Assembly (NCBI GenBank): GCA_030018745.1
Contig: JASEHB010000056.1
Location: forward strand, 1-9,568
DNA from: Desulfatibacillaceae bacterium
Lineage (GTDB): Bacteria; Desulfobacterota; Desulfobacteria; Desulfobacterales; Desulfatibacillaceae
DNA length: 9,568 nt
Reading direction: 5' to 3'
The translations under genes and the position numbers were made by a program. The notes below the pieces were generated by a model. That model saw only the letters and a list, made by a program, of their open reading frames with translations. It had not been told where the DNA came from and ran no database searches. Of the stretch, positions 1 through 6,636 are shown in pieces. Position 1 is the stretch's first letter, and every line of letters begins with the position of its first letter.

Positions 1-790
1 ATATAAAAGCGCTTCCATGTTTGCACCTTACCTTTGATGCAGAGCGGGTTTGGATTACAAGGCCGTTTGCCTTGGCAGCCTTTTCCCGCAGTTTGAGCGG
101 AGTTGCACGAAAACGGGGTACGCACTGGGCCTCTAAAGCTATGAAGGTTCCAAAGGGTGATCCTGAAAGAGGCGGGATATCTAGAGCCTGAACAACCCGG
201 CCCGTAAAGGCTGGCAGATGCCCGGAGCTTTTCCATTGCATGGGCACATTGCCAAGCACCTGGCGCACCAAATCCTTAATCTCCCAAAGGGAAAAAAAGC
301 GGGCATGGGAAAAAATATCCGGCGAAAAAGCGCTTTTTATGCGCCGCTCAAGGCCCTTAAGGGCAAATCGGTTTAAAAAGCCGATAACAACGCGGTCTTT
401 GGCAACCCTGGCAGCCTCGGCCAGCACTTTGTGGGGGTCGGAAACAAATTCAAGGGCTGTTACCAGAACCGCAATGTCAAAGCTGTTGTCGTCAAAGGGA
501 AGGTCCTCGCCATAGCCTATGTGAAGATCCGCCTTGCCCCGCAGGCGGGTCCTGGCCCTGTCAAGCATCTGCACGGAAGGGTCTATGCCGGAAACCGAAA
601 GGCCCATGCCCAGAAAATGCTCCAGAAACCAGCCGCTTCCGCAGCCTACTTCCAGCAGCCGCTTACCGGGCAGACCCTGGACAAACCCGCCCACAAGCGC
701 CTTTTCCAGGTCAAGGAAACGGCGGTTTTCCGGCTTGGCGAGCCAGTCTTCATGAATCCTGACATCTTGAGAGTCAAATACATATCCCAT
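1..790 (-). CDS. Class I SAM-dependent methyltransferase, partial (3' end beyond window)
   Basis: Reading from the ATG at 790 down to the window edge gives 263 open codons with no stop, so the C-terminus is missing. The protein shows the Rossmann SAM-binding signature: motif I LLEVGCGSG at about residues 45-53, the acidic end of strand 2 in GIDPS at about 68-72, and GEDLPFDDNSFDI near residues 100-112, typical of the UbiE/Methyltransf_11 group. The family transfers a methyl group from S-adenosylmethionine to a small molecule, lipid or protein; nothing here identifies the acceptor. An in-frame TGA lies six codons upstream of the ATG, so no longer ATG start is possible. No good Shine-Dalgarno is visible, only an A-rich tract. 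It is divergent from pyrG, so no operon link is implied. Family assignment is firm; substrate unknown. Confidence 0.86.
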   Translation of the reverse strand, partial: MGYVFDSQDVRIHEDWLAKPENRRFLDLEKALVGGFVQGLPGKRLLEVGCGSGWFLEHFLGMGLSVSGIDPSVQMLDRARTRLRGKADLHIGYGEDLPFDDNSFDIAVLVTALEFVSDPHKVLAEAARVAKDRVVIGFLNRFALKGLERRIKSAFSPDIFSHARFFSLWEIKDLVRQVLGNVPMQWKSSGHLPAFTGRVVQALDIPPLSGSPFGTFIALEAQCVPRFRATPLKLREKAAKANGLVIQTRSASKVRCKHGSAFI

Positions 791-892
791 GAAAATAAGC
801 GTAGGTCATTTTTTTTTGTAAATCAAGGCCTGCCCGGCATGAGTGTTGGCCAATGCCCTGCAATTTTTCATCAAGCAAAATTACAAGACAGG

Positions 893-921
893 TTGACAGA
901 AAAAAGGATTCGCGGTAAAAA
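893..921 (+). promoter_or_regulatory. Candidate sigma70-type promoter of pyrG
   Basis: A perfect -35 hexamer TTGACA (893-898) is followed after exactly 17 bases by TAAAAA (916-921), which matches 4 of 6 positions of TATAAT. Transcription would start near 928, giving pyrG an untranslated leader of about 235 nt. The assignment rests on consensus match and spacing only; a promoter closer to the gene is not excluded. Confidence 0.5.
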
Positions 922-971
922 AAACTCCCATGGTCAGAGGTTTGAGGTGTTGCGACCGTCAATGACTGCAA

Positions 972-1020
972 GGGCCTTTTTTCCATTCAACAAAAAGCTT
1001 TTGCACCAAAAAAACGGCCC
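972..1020 (+). repeat. Long imperfect inverted repeat in the pyrG leader
   Basis: GGGCCTTTTTT (972-982) pairs with AAAAAACGGCCC (1009-1020), giving 11 base pairs with C1015 bulged. Inside lies a second small hairpin, CAAAA (991-995) with TTTTG (999-1003). No T run follows the structure, so it does not look like a simple intrinsic terminator. It would form in the leader RNA if the promoter at 893-921 is used. Confidence 0.5.
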
Positions 1021-1093
1021 CTCCATGCCCTGCCGCTGACCGCAAAACCGGCGCAATTAAATGGGCGCCCCGCCTTTTTTCAGATTTCTTTGC

Positions 1094-1124
1094 TTCAAGA
1101 ATCCGGGCTTTAAGAATCCGGGCT
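1094..1124 (+). repeat. Tandem 15-bp direct repeat upstream of pyrG
   Basis: Two adjacent copies of a 15-base unit lie at 1094-1108 and 1109-1123, differing only at 1096/1111 (C versus T). The core AAGAATCCGGGCT is identical at 1097-1109 and 1112-1124. The element ends 40 bases before the pyrG start codon. The upstream stretch GATTTCTT (1083-1090) can pair, with one bulged T, with AAGAATC in either copy, so two mutually exclusive hairpins are possible. Confidence 0.75.
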
Positions 1125-1164
1125 GTTTTGCTTTTTAGCTCTGGCCAAATTAAGGAACTCCCAT

Positions 1165-2811
1165 ATGGCGACCCCCACCAAGTACATTTTTGTAACAGGC
1201 GGCGTTTTGTCCTCCCTGGGCAAGGGCCTGGCCTCGGCAGCCATCGGCGCATTGCTGGAATGCCGGGGGCTTACCGTAAGCTTCCAGAAGCTGGACCCCT
1301 ACATCAATGTGGATCCGGGCACCATGAACCCCTTTCAGCACGGCGAGGTCTTTGTGACAGATGACGGCGCTGAAACGGACCTGGATTTGGGCCACTACGA
1401 GCGCTTTGCCAATGTGCGCCTGGGCAAGGACAACAACTTCACCACCGGCAAAATCTACCACTCCGTAATAACAAAGGAGCGCCAGGGCAAATATCTGGGC
1501 GGCACCGTCCAGGTAATCCCCCACATAACCGATGAAATAAAAAACGCCATCCGCCTGCAGGAAAACAAGTGCGATGTGGCTATAATAGAAATAGGCGGAA
1601 CCATCGGCGACATTGAAAGCCTGCCCTTTCTGGAGGCCATCCGCCAGTTCCGCACGGATGCAGGCAAGGAGAATGTTCTCTACATCCATTTAAGCTATGT
1701 GCCATACATCGCCACTGCCGGAGAGCTTAAAACCAAACCCACCCAGCATTCCGTAAAAGAGCTGCGCGGCATAGGCATACAGCCCAACTTCCTTTTGTGC
1801 CGCACCAACCAGTTTTTGTCTGATGACATAAAGAAAAAGATAGCCCTTTTCTGCAATGTCACCAAAGACGAGGTCATAACTGCCAAGGATGTTGACTGCA
1901 TTTATGAAGTCCCCCTCATGTTCCATGCCGAGGGCCTTGACGACAAAATTCTGGAGCACCTTAATATATGGACCGGCGCACCCAGGCTGGAGCAGTGGGC
2001 GCAACTTCTTGAGCGCATAAGAAACCCCAAGGATGAAGTGACCATTGCCATTGTGGGCAAGTATGTGGAGTTGAAGGAATCTTACAAAAGCTTAAACGAG
2101 GCCCTTGTACACGGCGGCATTGCCAACAATGTGAAGGTGAACCTTGTTTTTGTGGATTCTGAAACCATTGACGAAAAGACCTGCGTCCAGGCCCTTGCAA
2201 ATGTCCACGGCGTTCTTGTGCCTGGGGGTTTTGGCTCAAGGGGTGTGGATGGAAAAATATGCTCCGTTGCCTTTGCCAGGGAAAACAAGGTTCCGTTTTT
2301 TGGAATATGTTTAGGAATGCAGGTTGCAGTCATTGAGTTTGCCCGGCATGTTGCAGGTATCCCCGGTGCAAACAGCACAGAGTTTGACGAGAATGCAGCC
2401 GACCCGGTCATCTACCTCATGCGGGAATGGCTGGACTCCAAAACAGGCATTGTCCACAGGCGCGACAACCAGAGCGACAAGGGCGGCACCATGCGCCTGG
2501 GGGCATACCCCTGCGTTCTGGCCCCGGACACATTCGCCCGCAAGGCCTACGGTACAGAGCTCATTTCTGAAAGACACCGCCACCGCTACGAGTTCAACAA
2601 CAAGTACCGCAAGGCCCTTGAAGATAGCGGGCTTGTCATTTCCGGAGCCAGCCCGGATGAGGAATTGGTGGAGATTGTGGAAATAAAGGATCACCCCTGG
2701 TTTTTGGGCTGCCAGTTCCACCCGGAATTCAAGTCCAGGCCAATGGCGCCTCATCCCCTTTTCCGGGAGTTCATCCGCGCAGCATACGAGTATAAGCTAA
2801 AGGCAAAGTGA
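1165..2811 (+). CDS. pyrG: CTP synthase (UTP--ammonia ligase, glutamine-hydrolysing)
   Basis: This enzyme makes CTP from UTP, ATP and glutamine in the last step of de novo pyrimidine nucleotide synthesis in the cytoplasm. The 548-residue length fits the family (about 545 in E. coli). The N-terminal synthetase domain opens with the conserved KYIFVTGGVLSSLGKG P-loop region (about residues 6-21), followed by the KLDPYIN and NPFQHGEVFVTDDGAETDLD blocks. The C-terminal class I glutamine amidotransferase domain has the nucleophile Cys382 in GICLGMQ and the catalytic pair His519/Glu521 in FHPEF. The ATG is preceded by AAGGA (1152-1156) at 8 nt, which fixes the start. The gene stands alone: the next gene is convergent and a terminator lies between. 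CTP synthases are controlled by CTP feedback and tetramerisation; the long structured leader suggests possible additional control. Confidence 0.98.
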   Translation: MATPTKYIFVTGGVLSSLGKGLASAAIGALLECRGLTVSFQKLDPYINVDPGTMNPFQHGEVFVTDDGAETDLDLGHYERFANVRLGKDNNFTTGKIYHSVITKERQGKYLGGTVQVIPHITDEIKNAIRLQENKCDVAIIEIGGTIGDIESLPFLEAIRQFRTDAGKENVLYIHLSYVPYIATAGELKTKPTQHSVKELRGIGIQPNFLLCRTNQFLSDDIKKKIALFCNVTKDEVITAKDVDCIYEVPLMFHAEGLDDKILEHLNIWTGAPRLEQWAQLLERIRNPKDEVTIAIVGKYVELKESYKSLNEALVHGGIANNVKVNLVFVDSETIDEKTCVQALANVHGVLVPGGFGSRGVDGKICSVAFARENKVPFFGICLGMQVAVIEFARHVAGIPGANSTEFDENAADPVIYLMREWLDSKTGIVHRRDNQSDKGGTMRLGAYPCVLAPDTFARKAYGTELISERHRHRYEFNNKYRKALEDSGLVISGASPDEELVEIVEIKDHPWFLGCQFHPEFKSRPMAPHPLFREFIRAAYEYKLKAK

Positions 2812-2838
2812 TTCCTGCCCAAAAATCAATTTTGCAGC

Positions 2839-2890
2839 AAAAAGGCCCCTTTCCCCCCCATAATTTGGCAGGGAAAGGGGCTTTTATTTT
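2839..2890. terminator. Bidirectional intrinsic terminator between pyrG and comM
   Basis: GCCCCTTTCCC (2845-2855) pairs perfectly with GGGAAAGGGGC (2870-2880), and AAAA (2840-2843) extends the stem against TTTT (2881-2884) with G2844 bulged. On the plus strand the stem is followed by TTTTATTTTAT; on the minus strand it is followed by CCTTTTTGC. It lies about 30 bases after the pyrG stop and about 20 bases after the comM stop, so it can serve both convergent genes. Confidence 0.9.
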
Positions 2891-2908
2891 ATAAAAGTCA
2901 AAAAAACC

Positions 2909-4438
2909 TTACGCAGCCCGGTCTAGTGTGCGGTACTGAATTGCCTCGGATATGTGGGAGGCGCGGATATCGGCCTCCCCGGCAAGATCTGCAATGGTGC
3001 GGGCGATTTTCAGCACCCGGTTGTAAGCCCTGGCCGAAAGGCCAAGCTTGTCAACAGCAGCCTCAAGCAGGCGGGTGGATGCTGCATCCACCTCGCAGAA
3101 CTTTTTTACATGGCGGTTCTGCATGGCCGCGTTGGTGTGGATATGCAGCCGGGCAAACCTCTCCTGCTGAATGCTGCGGGCATTTGCAACCCTTTGGCGC
3201 AGGGCGGATGAAGGCTCGGCTTTGGCTGTGGATGCCAAATCCTTGTAAGCCACAGCCGGAACCTCCACATGAATGTCCAGCCTGTCCAAAAGAGGCCCGC
3301 TAATTCTGGAGCGGTACTGGCGCACAAGGCGCTCTCCGCATCGGCACTCGTGGCGGGTATCTCCCAGGTGCCCGCAGGGGCAAGGGTTCATGGCAGCCAC
3401 AAGCATGAAATCCGCCGGGTATGTCATGGATATGGCTGCGCGGGAGATGGTCACGACTCCATCTTCCATTGGCTGGCGCAAAACCTCCAGCACCTGCTTT
3501 TTGAATTCAGGAAGCTCATCCAGAAACAAAACCCCGTTGTGGGCAAGGCTGACTTCGCCGGGCCTGGGAATGCGGCCTCCGCCAATAAGGCCTGCATCGC
3601 TCACCGTGTGGTGAGGGGCGCGGAAAGGCCGTTGGGTCAAAAGGGCCTGGCCCTTTTTTAAAAGGCCTGCAACAGAATAGACCGCTGTTGTGTCCAGGGC
3701 CTCTTCAAAGGAAAGGGGCGGCAGAATGGTGGGAAGCCTTTTTGCAAGCATTGTCTTGCCCGAACCGGGCGGCCCCAGCATTAGCACATTGTGTCCGCCT
3801 GCACAGGCCACTTCCAGCGCCCTTTTCACATATTCCTGGCCGTGAACCTCGGAAAAATCTCCTGACAAGGCATGGCGGGCAGCAGCAAAAAGCGCATCCA
3901 GATCCACCCTTGTGGGAGGAATTTCCACCTCGCCAAGTAAAAAGTTCACAACATCGGCAAGGTAAGCTGCGCCAAGAACCTTTATGCCAGAAACCACCCC
4001 TGCTTCGGCTGCATTTTCCGCCGGAACAATAACCCCTTCAAAACCTGCCTTGCGGGCTGCAATGGCAAGGGGCAGAGTTCCGTGAACAGGCTTTATGCGG
4101 CCATCAAGCGAAAGCTCGCCGAAAACAAGGTAGCGATCCAGCGGCGCATCAACAATAAGCTCCATTGCTGCAAGAATGCCGATTGCAATGGGCAGGTCAA
4201 AACCCGTGCCCTCCTTTTTTATGTCCGCAGGGGCAAGGTTCACGGTGATGCGGTCATTTGGGGCCATGTAGCCCGAATTTATCAATGCAGCCTTTACCCG
4301 CTCCTTGCTCTCCTTCACCGATGTTTCTGCAAGGCCTACTGTGGAAAAAAAAGGAAGGCCCGTGCGGATGTCCACCTCCACCTCAACAGGAACAGCCTCA
4401 ATGCCGATGACCGCTCCGCTGCAAACCTTTGCCAGCAT
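2909..4438 (-). CDS. comM: YifB/ComM-family Mg-chelatase-like AAA+ ATPase
   Basis: The 509-residue protein has the length and domain order of ComM/YifB: an N-terminal ChlI-type domain (about 1-170, with TVGLAETSVKESKERVKAAL and LAPADIKKEGTGFDLPIA blocks), a central AAA+ module and a C-terminal Mg_chelatase_C domain (about 405-505). Walker A is GPPGSGKT at 222-229, Walker B is VLFLDE at 303-308, and the family block PFRAPHHTVSDAGLIGGG is at 271-288. Four cysteines (353, 355, 365, 367) form a CPC...CRC cluster typical of the family. In naturally transformable bacteria ComM is a hexameric branch-migration helicase that helps integrate donor DNA; in other bacteria the gene is widespread with a less clear role. 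The start is supported by GGAGG (4446-4450) at 7 nt. It is monocistronic, with its own promoter and a shared terminator. Confidence 0.95.
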   Translation of the reverse strand: MLAKVCSGAVIGIEAVPVEVEVDIRTGLPFFSTVGLAETSVKESKERVKAALINSGYMAPNDRITVNLAPADIKKEGTGFDLPIAIGILAAMELIVDAPLDRYLVFGELSLDGRIKPVHGTLPLAIAARKAGFEGVIVPAENAAEAGVVSGIKVLGAAYLADVVNFLLGEVEIPPTRVDLDALFAAARHALSGDFSEVHGQEYVKRALEVACAGGHNVLMLGPPGSGKTMLAKRLPTILPPLSFEEALDTTAVYSVAGLLKKGQALLTQRPFRAPHHTVSDAGLIGGGRIPRPGEVSLAHNGVLFLDELPEFKKQVLEVLRQPMEDGVVTISRAAISMTYPADFMLVAAMNPCPCGHLGDTRHECRCGERLVRQYRSRISGPLLDRLDIHVEVPAVAYKDLASTAKAEPSSALRQRVANARSIQQERFARLHIHTNAAMQNRHVKKFCEVDAASTRLLEAAVDKLGLSARAYNRVLKIARTIADLAGEADIRASHISEAIQYRTLDRAA

Positions 4439-4510
4439 TCAATTGCCTCCGGGCCTTGAAAGTGTCTGCCAAGCCAAAATGTGCTGCAAACTTTACTGCA
4501 CTGACTGGTC

Positions 4511-4539
4511 ATTATGGCAGATGTGTACCTTCTTAACAA
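4511..4539 (-). promoter_or_regulatory. Candidate sigma70-type promoter of comM
   Basis: Read on the minus strand, TTGTTA (4534-4539) is the -35, followed by exactly 17 bases and a CATAAT -10 (4511-4516, 5 of 6 matches). It would start transcription about 65 bases upstream of the comM ATG at 4438. Confidence 0.55.
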
Positions 4540-4718
4540 CTCCTGGCCTTACAATTAAGGGCAAATAAACTGTCCAGTTTGCAGCAGATAAAATTTGCCA
4601 GCGCTCCCGTGCTCACCATGCAAGGCAATCATTGCAAATCTTTTTGCCGCAAAGGAATAAGCCCTGCCCCGGCCTTATCCGGAACCAGGGCAATGTGCAC
4701 CGCGCAGCTTTTTCCTTC

Positions 4719-4748
4719 TTGACCCATGCAGCGCCTCCATGCTATGAG
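4719..4748 (+). promoter_or_regulatory. Candidate promoter of tRNA-Thr
   Basis: TTGACC (4719-4724, 5 of 6) is followed after 18 bases by TATGAG (4743-4748, 4 of 6). The predicted start near 4755 leaves only about 9 nt before the mature tRNA. The bases after the -10 begin GCGC, resembling the GC-rich discriminator of stringently controlled stable-RNA promoters. Confidence 0.55.
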
Positions 4749-4753
4749 GCGCT
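4730..4753. repeat. Perfect 8-bp inverted repeat overlapping the tRNA-Thr -10 element
   Basis: AGCGCCTC (4730-4737) and GAGGCGCT (4746-4753) are exact reverse complements separated by CATGCTAT. The right arm covers the end of the proposed -10 and the discriminator. No T run follows on either strand, so it is not a terminator. It could be a repressor operator or a chance consequence of the GC-rich discriminator. Confidence 0.6.
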
Positions 4754-4763
4754 TCTACCAAAG

Positions 4764-4839
4764 GCCGACGTAGCTCAGATGGTAGAGCAGTTGATTCGTA
4801 ATCATCAGGTCAGCGGTTCGATTCCGCTCGTCGGCTCCA
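4764..4839 (+). tRNA. tRNA-Thr (anticodon CGT)
   Basis: The 76 bases fold into a full cloverleaf. The acceptor arm GCCGACG pairs with CGTCGGC and is followed by discriminator T and an encoded CCA. The D stem is GCTC/GAGC, and the T stem AGCGG/CCGCT closes the TTCGATT loop. The anticodon loop TTCGTAA gives anticodon CGT, which reads the threonine codon ACG. The anticodon stem GTTGA/TCATC carries one U-U mismatch at pair 28-42; the other four pairs are canonical. The gene is followed at once by a strong terminator, so it is a single-gene unit. Confidence 0.96.
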
Positions 4840-4848
4840 ATAGAAATT

Positions 4849-4886
4849 AAAGGGTTAACCTTAACAGGTTAACCCTTTGATGTTTT
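4849..4886. terminator. Intrinsic terminator after tRNA-Thr
   Basis: AAAGGGTTAACC (4849-4860) and GGTTAACCCTTT (4867-4878) form a perfect 12-bp stem with a 6-base loop TTAACA. On the plus strand GATGTTTTTATA follows, a good though offset T run. It starts 10 bases after the tRNA CCA. It also lies 38 bases past the convergent amidase stop, where the minus-strand side ends in TTTAATTTCT and may act as a weaker terminator. Confidence 0.85.
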
Positions 4887-4916
4887 TATAAGTTTTTCTT
4901 TCAGATGAACTATGGG

Positions 4917-6356
4917 CTACCTTGAGACCCGGCCCGACACTTTTTCGCCGACAAAGGGCCAGGGTCTGGCTTCTTCAATTTCGTAGGACAGTTCCAGAAG
5001 GGTTTTTTCCTGTCCCGTGGCCGCCGCAAATTGTATGGCACCCGGCAATCCGTTCGCTGTCAGATGCCCCGTGGGCAGGGATATGGCAGGCGTTCCTAAA
5101 ACATTCTGTGCGGGAGTAAACGGCACGAATTTTTCCAGCCTATCAAGGGCAAGCTCAAAAGGAACATCAGGGCCCATTACCCCAACTTCAGGCTGTTCAT
5201 GCCCCAGTACAGGCGAGAGAAGCGCATCATAATCTCCCAGAATTTGATTATAGAGCTTTGCAAACCGCATCATGACAAAGGGCATGAAAGGCAATCGGTA
5301 TGACTTTTTAATGAAATGTCGGCTCAAGCCGGTCGTAAGTGGTTCAACCTTGCTTCGGTCAAAGCCCTTTCCGAATGTCGGCCCGCTTAACCATTTTATC
5401 ATGAACGCAAGCATACCCCAGTAAACAATGAAATCATCCCCCATCTGCCTGGTTATGGGCGAAGTGATCTCTCGGACCGTATGCCCCAGTTCCTCGCAAG
5501 TTTTGGCCATGCTGTGAACGCCTTGGCTGATTTCCAAATCACAGGCCTTGTGGTAAGGGCAATCCGTATAAAAACCGATTTTCAGGCGTTTTTTGCCAGG
5601 ATGCTGAACAAGACCGATTTCAGGAAGGCGCGGGTTTTTATAATACTGCTCGGCAGCATGAAAAAAATAAGCGGTATCCCTTACAGTACGGGTCAAAACG
5701 CCTTGGTGCACAATATTCACCGGCAAAAACTTGGCTGCCTCATGGTTAACCAGCCGGTCCCTGCTCGGTTTCAATCCCACCAGACCGCAGCACGCCGCTG
5801 GAATGCGGATAGACCCGCCGCCGTCATTGCCGTGGGCTATGGGAACAACCCCCGCCGCTACCATGGCGGCACTCCCCCCGGAAGATCCGCCTGTTGAGAA
5901 ACCGGTATTCCAGGGATTTCGAGCGGGGCCAGAAAGCAGGGGCTCGGTTGTGGCAGTCAAACCAAATTCCGGCAGAGAGGTTTTGCCAAGCGGAATCAAA
6001 CCGGTTGATAGAAATTGCTTCACAAATGCGCTGGATTCCTTGGCGGGCTTTGAGGCAACAGCCCTTGAGCCTTGCAGCGTAGGTACTCCCTTGATGTCAT
6101 CATTGTCTTTGATGAAGGCTGGAACACCACGGAAAAAATTGTTCCGGAGATTACGGGCATTGGTCATGGCCTCATCAAAGGTATCGGTTACAATTGCATT
6201 CAGCTTTGGGTTGACTTTTTTGGCCCTTGCAATGGCTGCTTCAACAGCTTCCGAGGCCTTTATTTCTCCAGATGCTATTCTTTTTGAAATCTCGACAGCA
6301 TCCATTTTCGCCAGAATGTCATCGCAAAAAGCGCTTACCTGCTTGGAGTTTTCCAT
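4917..6356 (-). CDS. Amidase-signature family hydrolase
   Basis: The protein belongs to the amidase signature (AS) family, serine hydrolases that split amide bonds by a Ser-cisSer-Lys triad. Numbered from the chosen start (479 residues), the lysine is in AFIKDND (Lys83), the cis-serine is in the GGSSGGSAA block (Ser158/159), and the nucleophile is in DGGGSIRIPA (Ser182); all are present. No signal peptide is visible, so it is probably cytoplasmic. Length suits general AS amidases, including those acting on aryl- or alkyl-amides and 6-aminohexanoate cyclic dimer; the substrate is not deducible. It lacks GatB/GatC neighbours and is unlikely to be GatA. The ATG at 6356 is preferred because GGGAG (6361-6365) precedes it; an in-frame ATG at 6374 would add six residues but has no Shine-Dalgarno. 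Base composition is lower in GC (about 45-55% per line) than neighbouring genes. Confidence 0.93.
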   Translation of the reverse strand: MENSKQVSAFCDDILAKMDAVEISKRIASGEIKASEAVEAAIARAKKVNPKLNAIVTDTFDEAMTNARNLRNNFFRGVPAFIKDNDDIKGVPTLQGSRAVASKPAKESSAFVKQFLSTGLIPLGKTSLPEFGLTATTEPLLSGPARNPWNTGFSTGGSSGGSAAMVAAGVVPIAHGNDGGGSIRIPAACCGLVGLKPSRDRLVNHEAAKFLPVNIVHQGVLTRTVRDTAYFFHAAEQYYKNPRLPEIGLVQHPGKKRLKIGFYTDCPYHKACDLEISQGVHSMAKTCEELGHTVREITSPITRQMGDDFIVYWGMLAFMIKWLSGPTFGKGFDRSKVEPLTTGLSRHFIKKSYRLPFMPFVMMRFAKLYNQILGDYDALLSPVLGHEQPEVGVMGPDVPFELALDRLEKFVPFTPAQNVLGTPAISLPTGHLTANGLPGAIQFAAATGQEKTLLELSYEIEEARPWPFVGEKVSGRVSR

Positions 6357-6374
6357 TTTTCTCCCATGTCCCAT

Positions 6375-6636
6375 GTTGCCACGAGCAGGACCAAAATCAA
6401 AGGGTTTATGCCAAAAGTATTACGCTCTATACGCAAACCTGCACCAATTTTTATCAATATTCATACCTGCCAAAGGTGAAAAGCCGCTCTGCCCCAACTG
6501 TAAACAGCCTGTAAAAGACTTATCCAAGGACTGGAACCTGCTTCTTATCGTCAACCCGGTTTTAATATCTGAAAGGTTCTTTTTGAACAGGGCAAATGCC
6601 ATGCCTGCAAGGAGATGGCGGTCCGCAGCGGATAAA
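6375..6636. other. Intergenic region upstream of the amidase gene
   Basis: About 260 bases separate the amidase start from the end of the ABC operon. Both genes are on the minus strand. The region is AT-rich near 6400-6470. It must contain the amidase promoter if that gene is transcribed independently, but no pair of hexamers with good spacing stands out. I see no strong terminator for the upstream operon; only small repeats are present, such as GTTC/GAAC around a T run near 6575-6590. Confidence 0.5.

Larger units (their letters stand above)
791..1164. other. Divergent intergenic region between methyltransferase gene and pyrG
   Basis: This 374-base gap has no convincing gene; the open frames crossing it show no family resemblance. 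It holds a candidate pyrG promoter at 893-921, a long imperfect inverted repeat at 972-1020, a 15-bp tandem repeat at 1094-1124 and the pyrG Shine-Dalgarno at 1152-1156. Several A/T homopolymer runs occur (for example the T run near 810). I could not assign a promoter for the minus-strand methyltransferase gene with confidence. Confidence 0.7.
4439..4763. other. Divergent intergenic region between comM and tRNA-Thr
   Basis: This 325-base gap holds the comM Shine-Dalgarno and promoter on the minus strand, and the tRNA promoter with its overlapping inverted repeat (4730-4753) on the plus strand. The middle (about 4560-4700) contains only short, weak inverted repeats such as TGCAA/TTGCA near 4620-4637. 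I see no gene there. Confidence 0.65.

Noticed and set aside
431..1039. 202-codon plus-strand open frame opposite the methyltransferase gene
   Set aside because: It is antisense to a gene with a clear SAM-binding motif and continues into the pyrG upstream region without any recognisable domain.
1041..1080. GGCGC/GCGCC pairing followed by a T run near 1075 as a possible terminator
   Set aside because: Only five pairs form and the T run is offset by several bases, so it is too weak to call; it would also cut the proposed pyrG leader.
1150..1689. Open frames on the minus strand within pyrG (up to 179 codons)
   Set aside because: They are shadows of the strongly conserved CTP synthase frame and show no independent features.
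4764..4839. tRNA 3' end as an attachment site of an integrated element
   Set aside because: I found no second copy of the tRNA 3' sequence and no integrase or phage gene in the window.
4632..4850. Plus-strand open frame across the tRNA ending in a DVAQMVEQLIRN-type peptide
   Set aside because: This is the well-known false translation of a tRNA gene; the cloverleaf explains the sequence.
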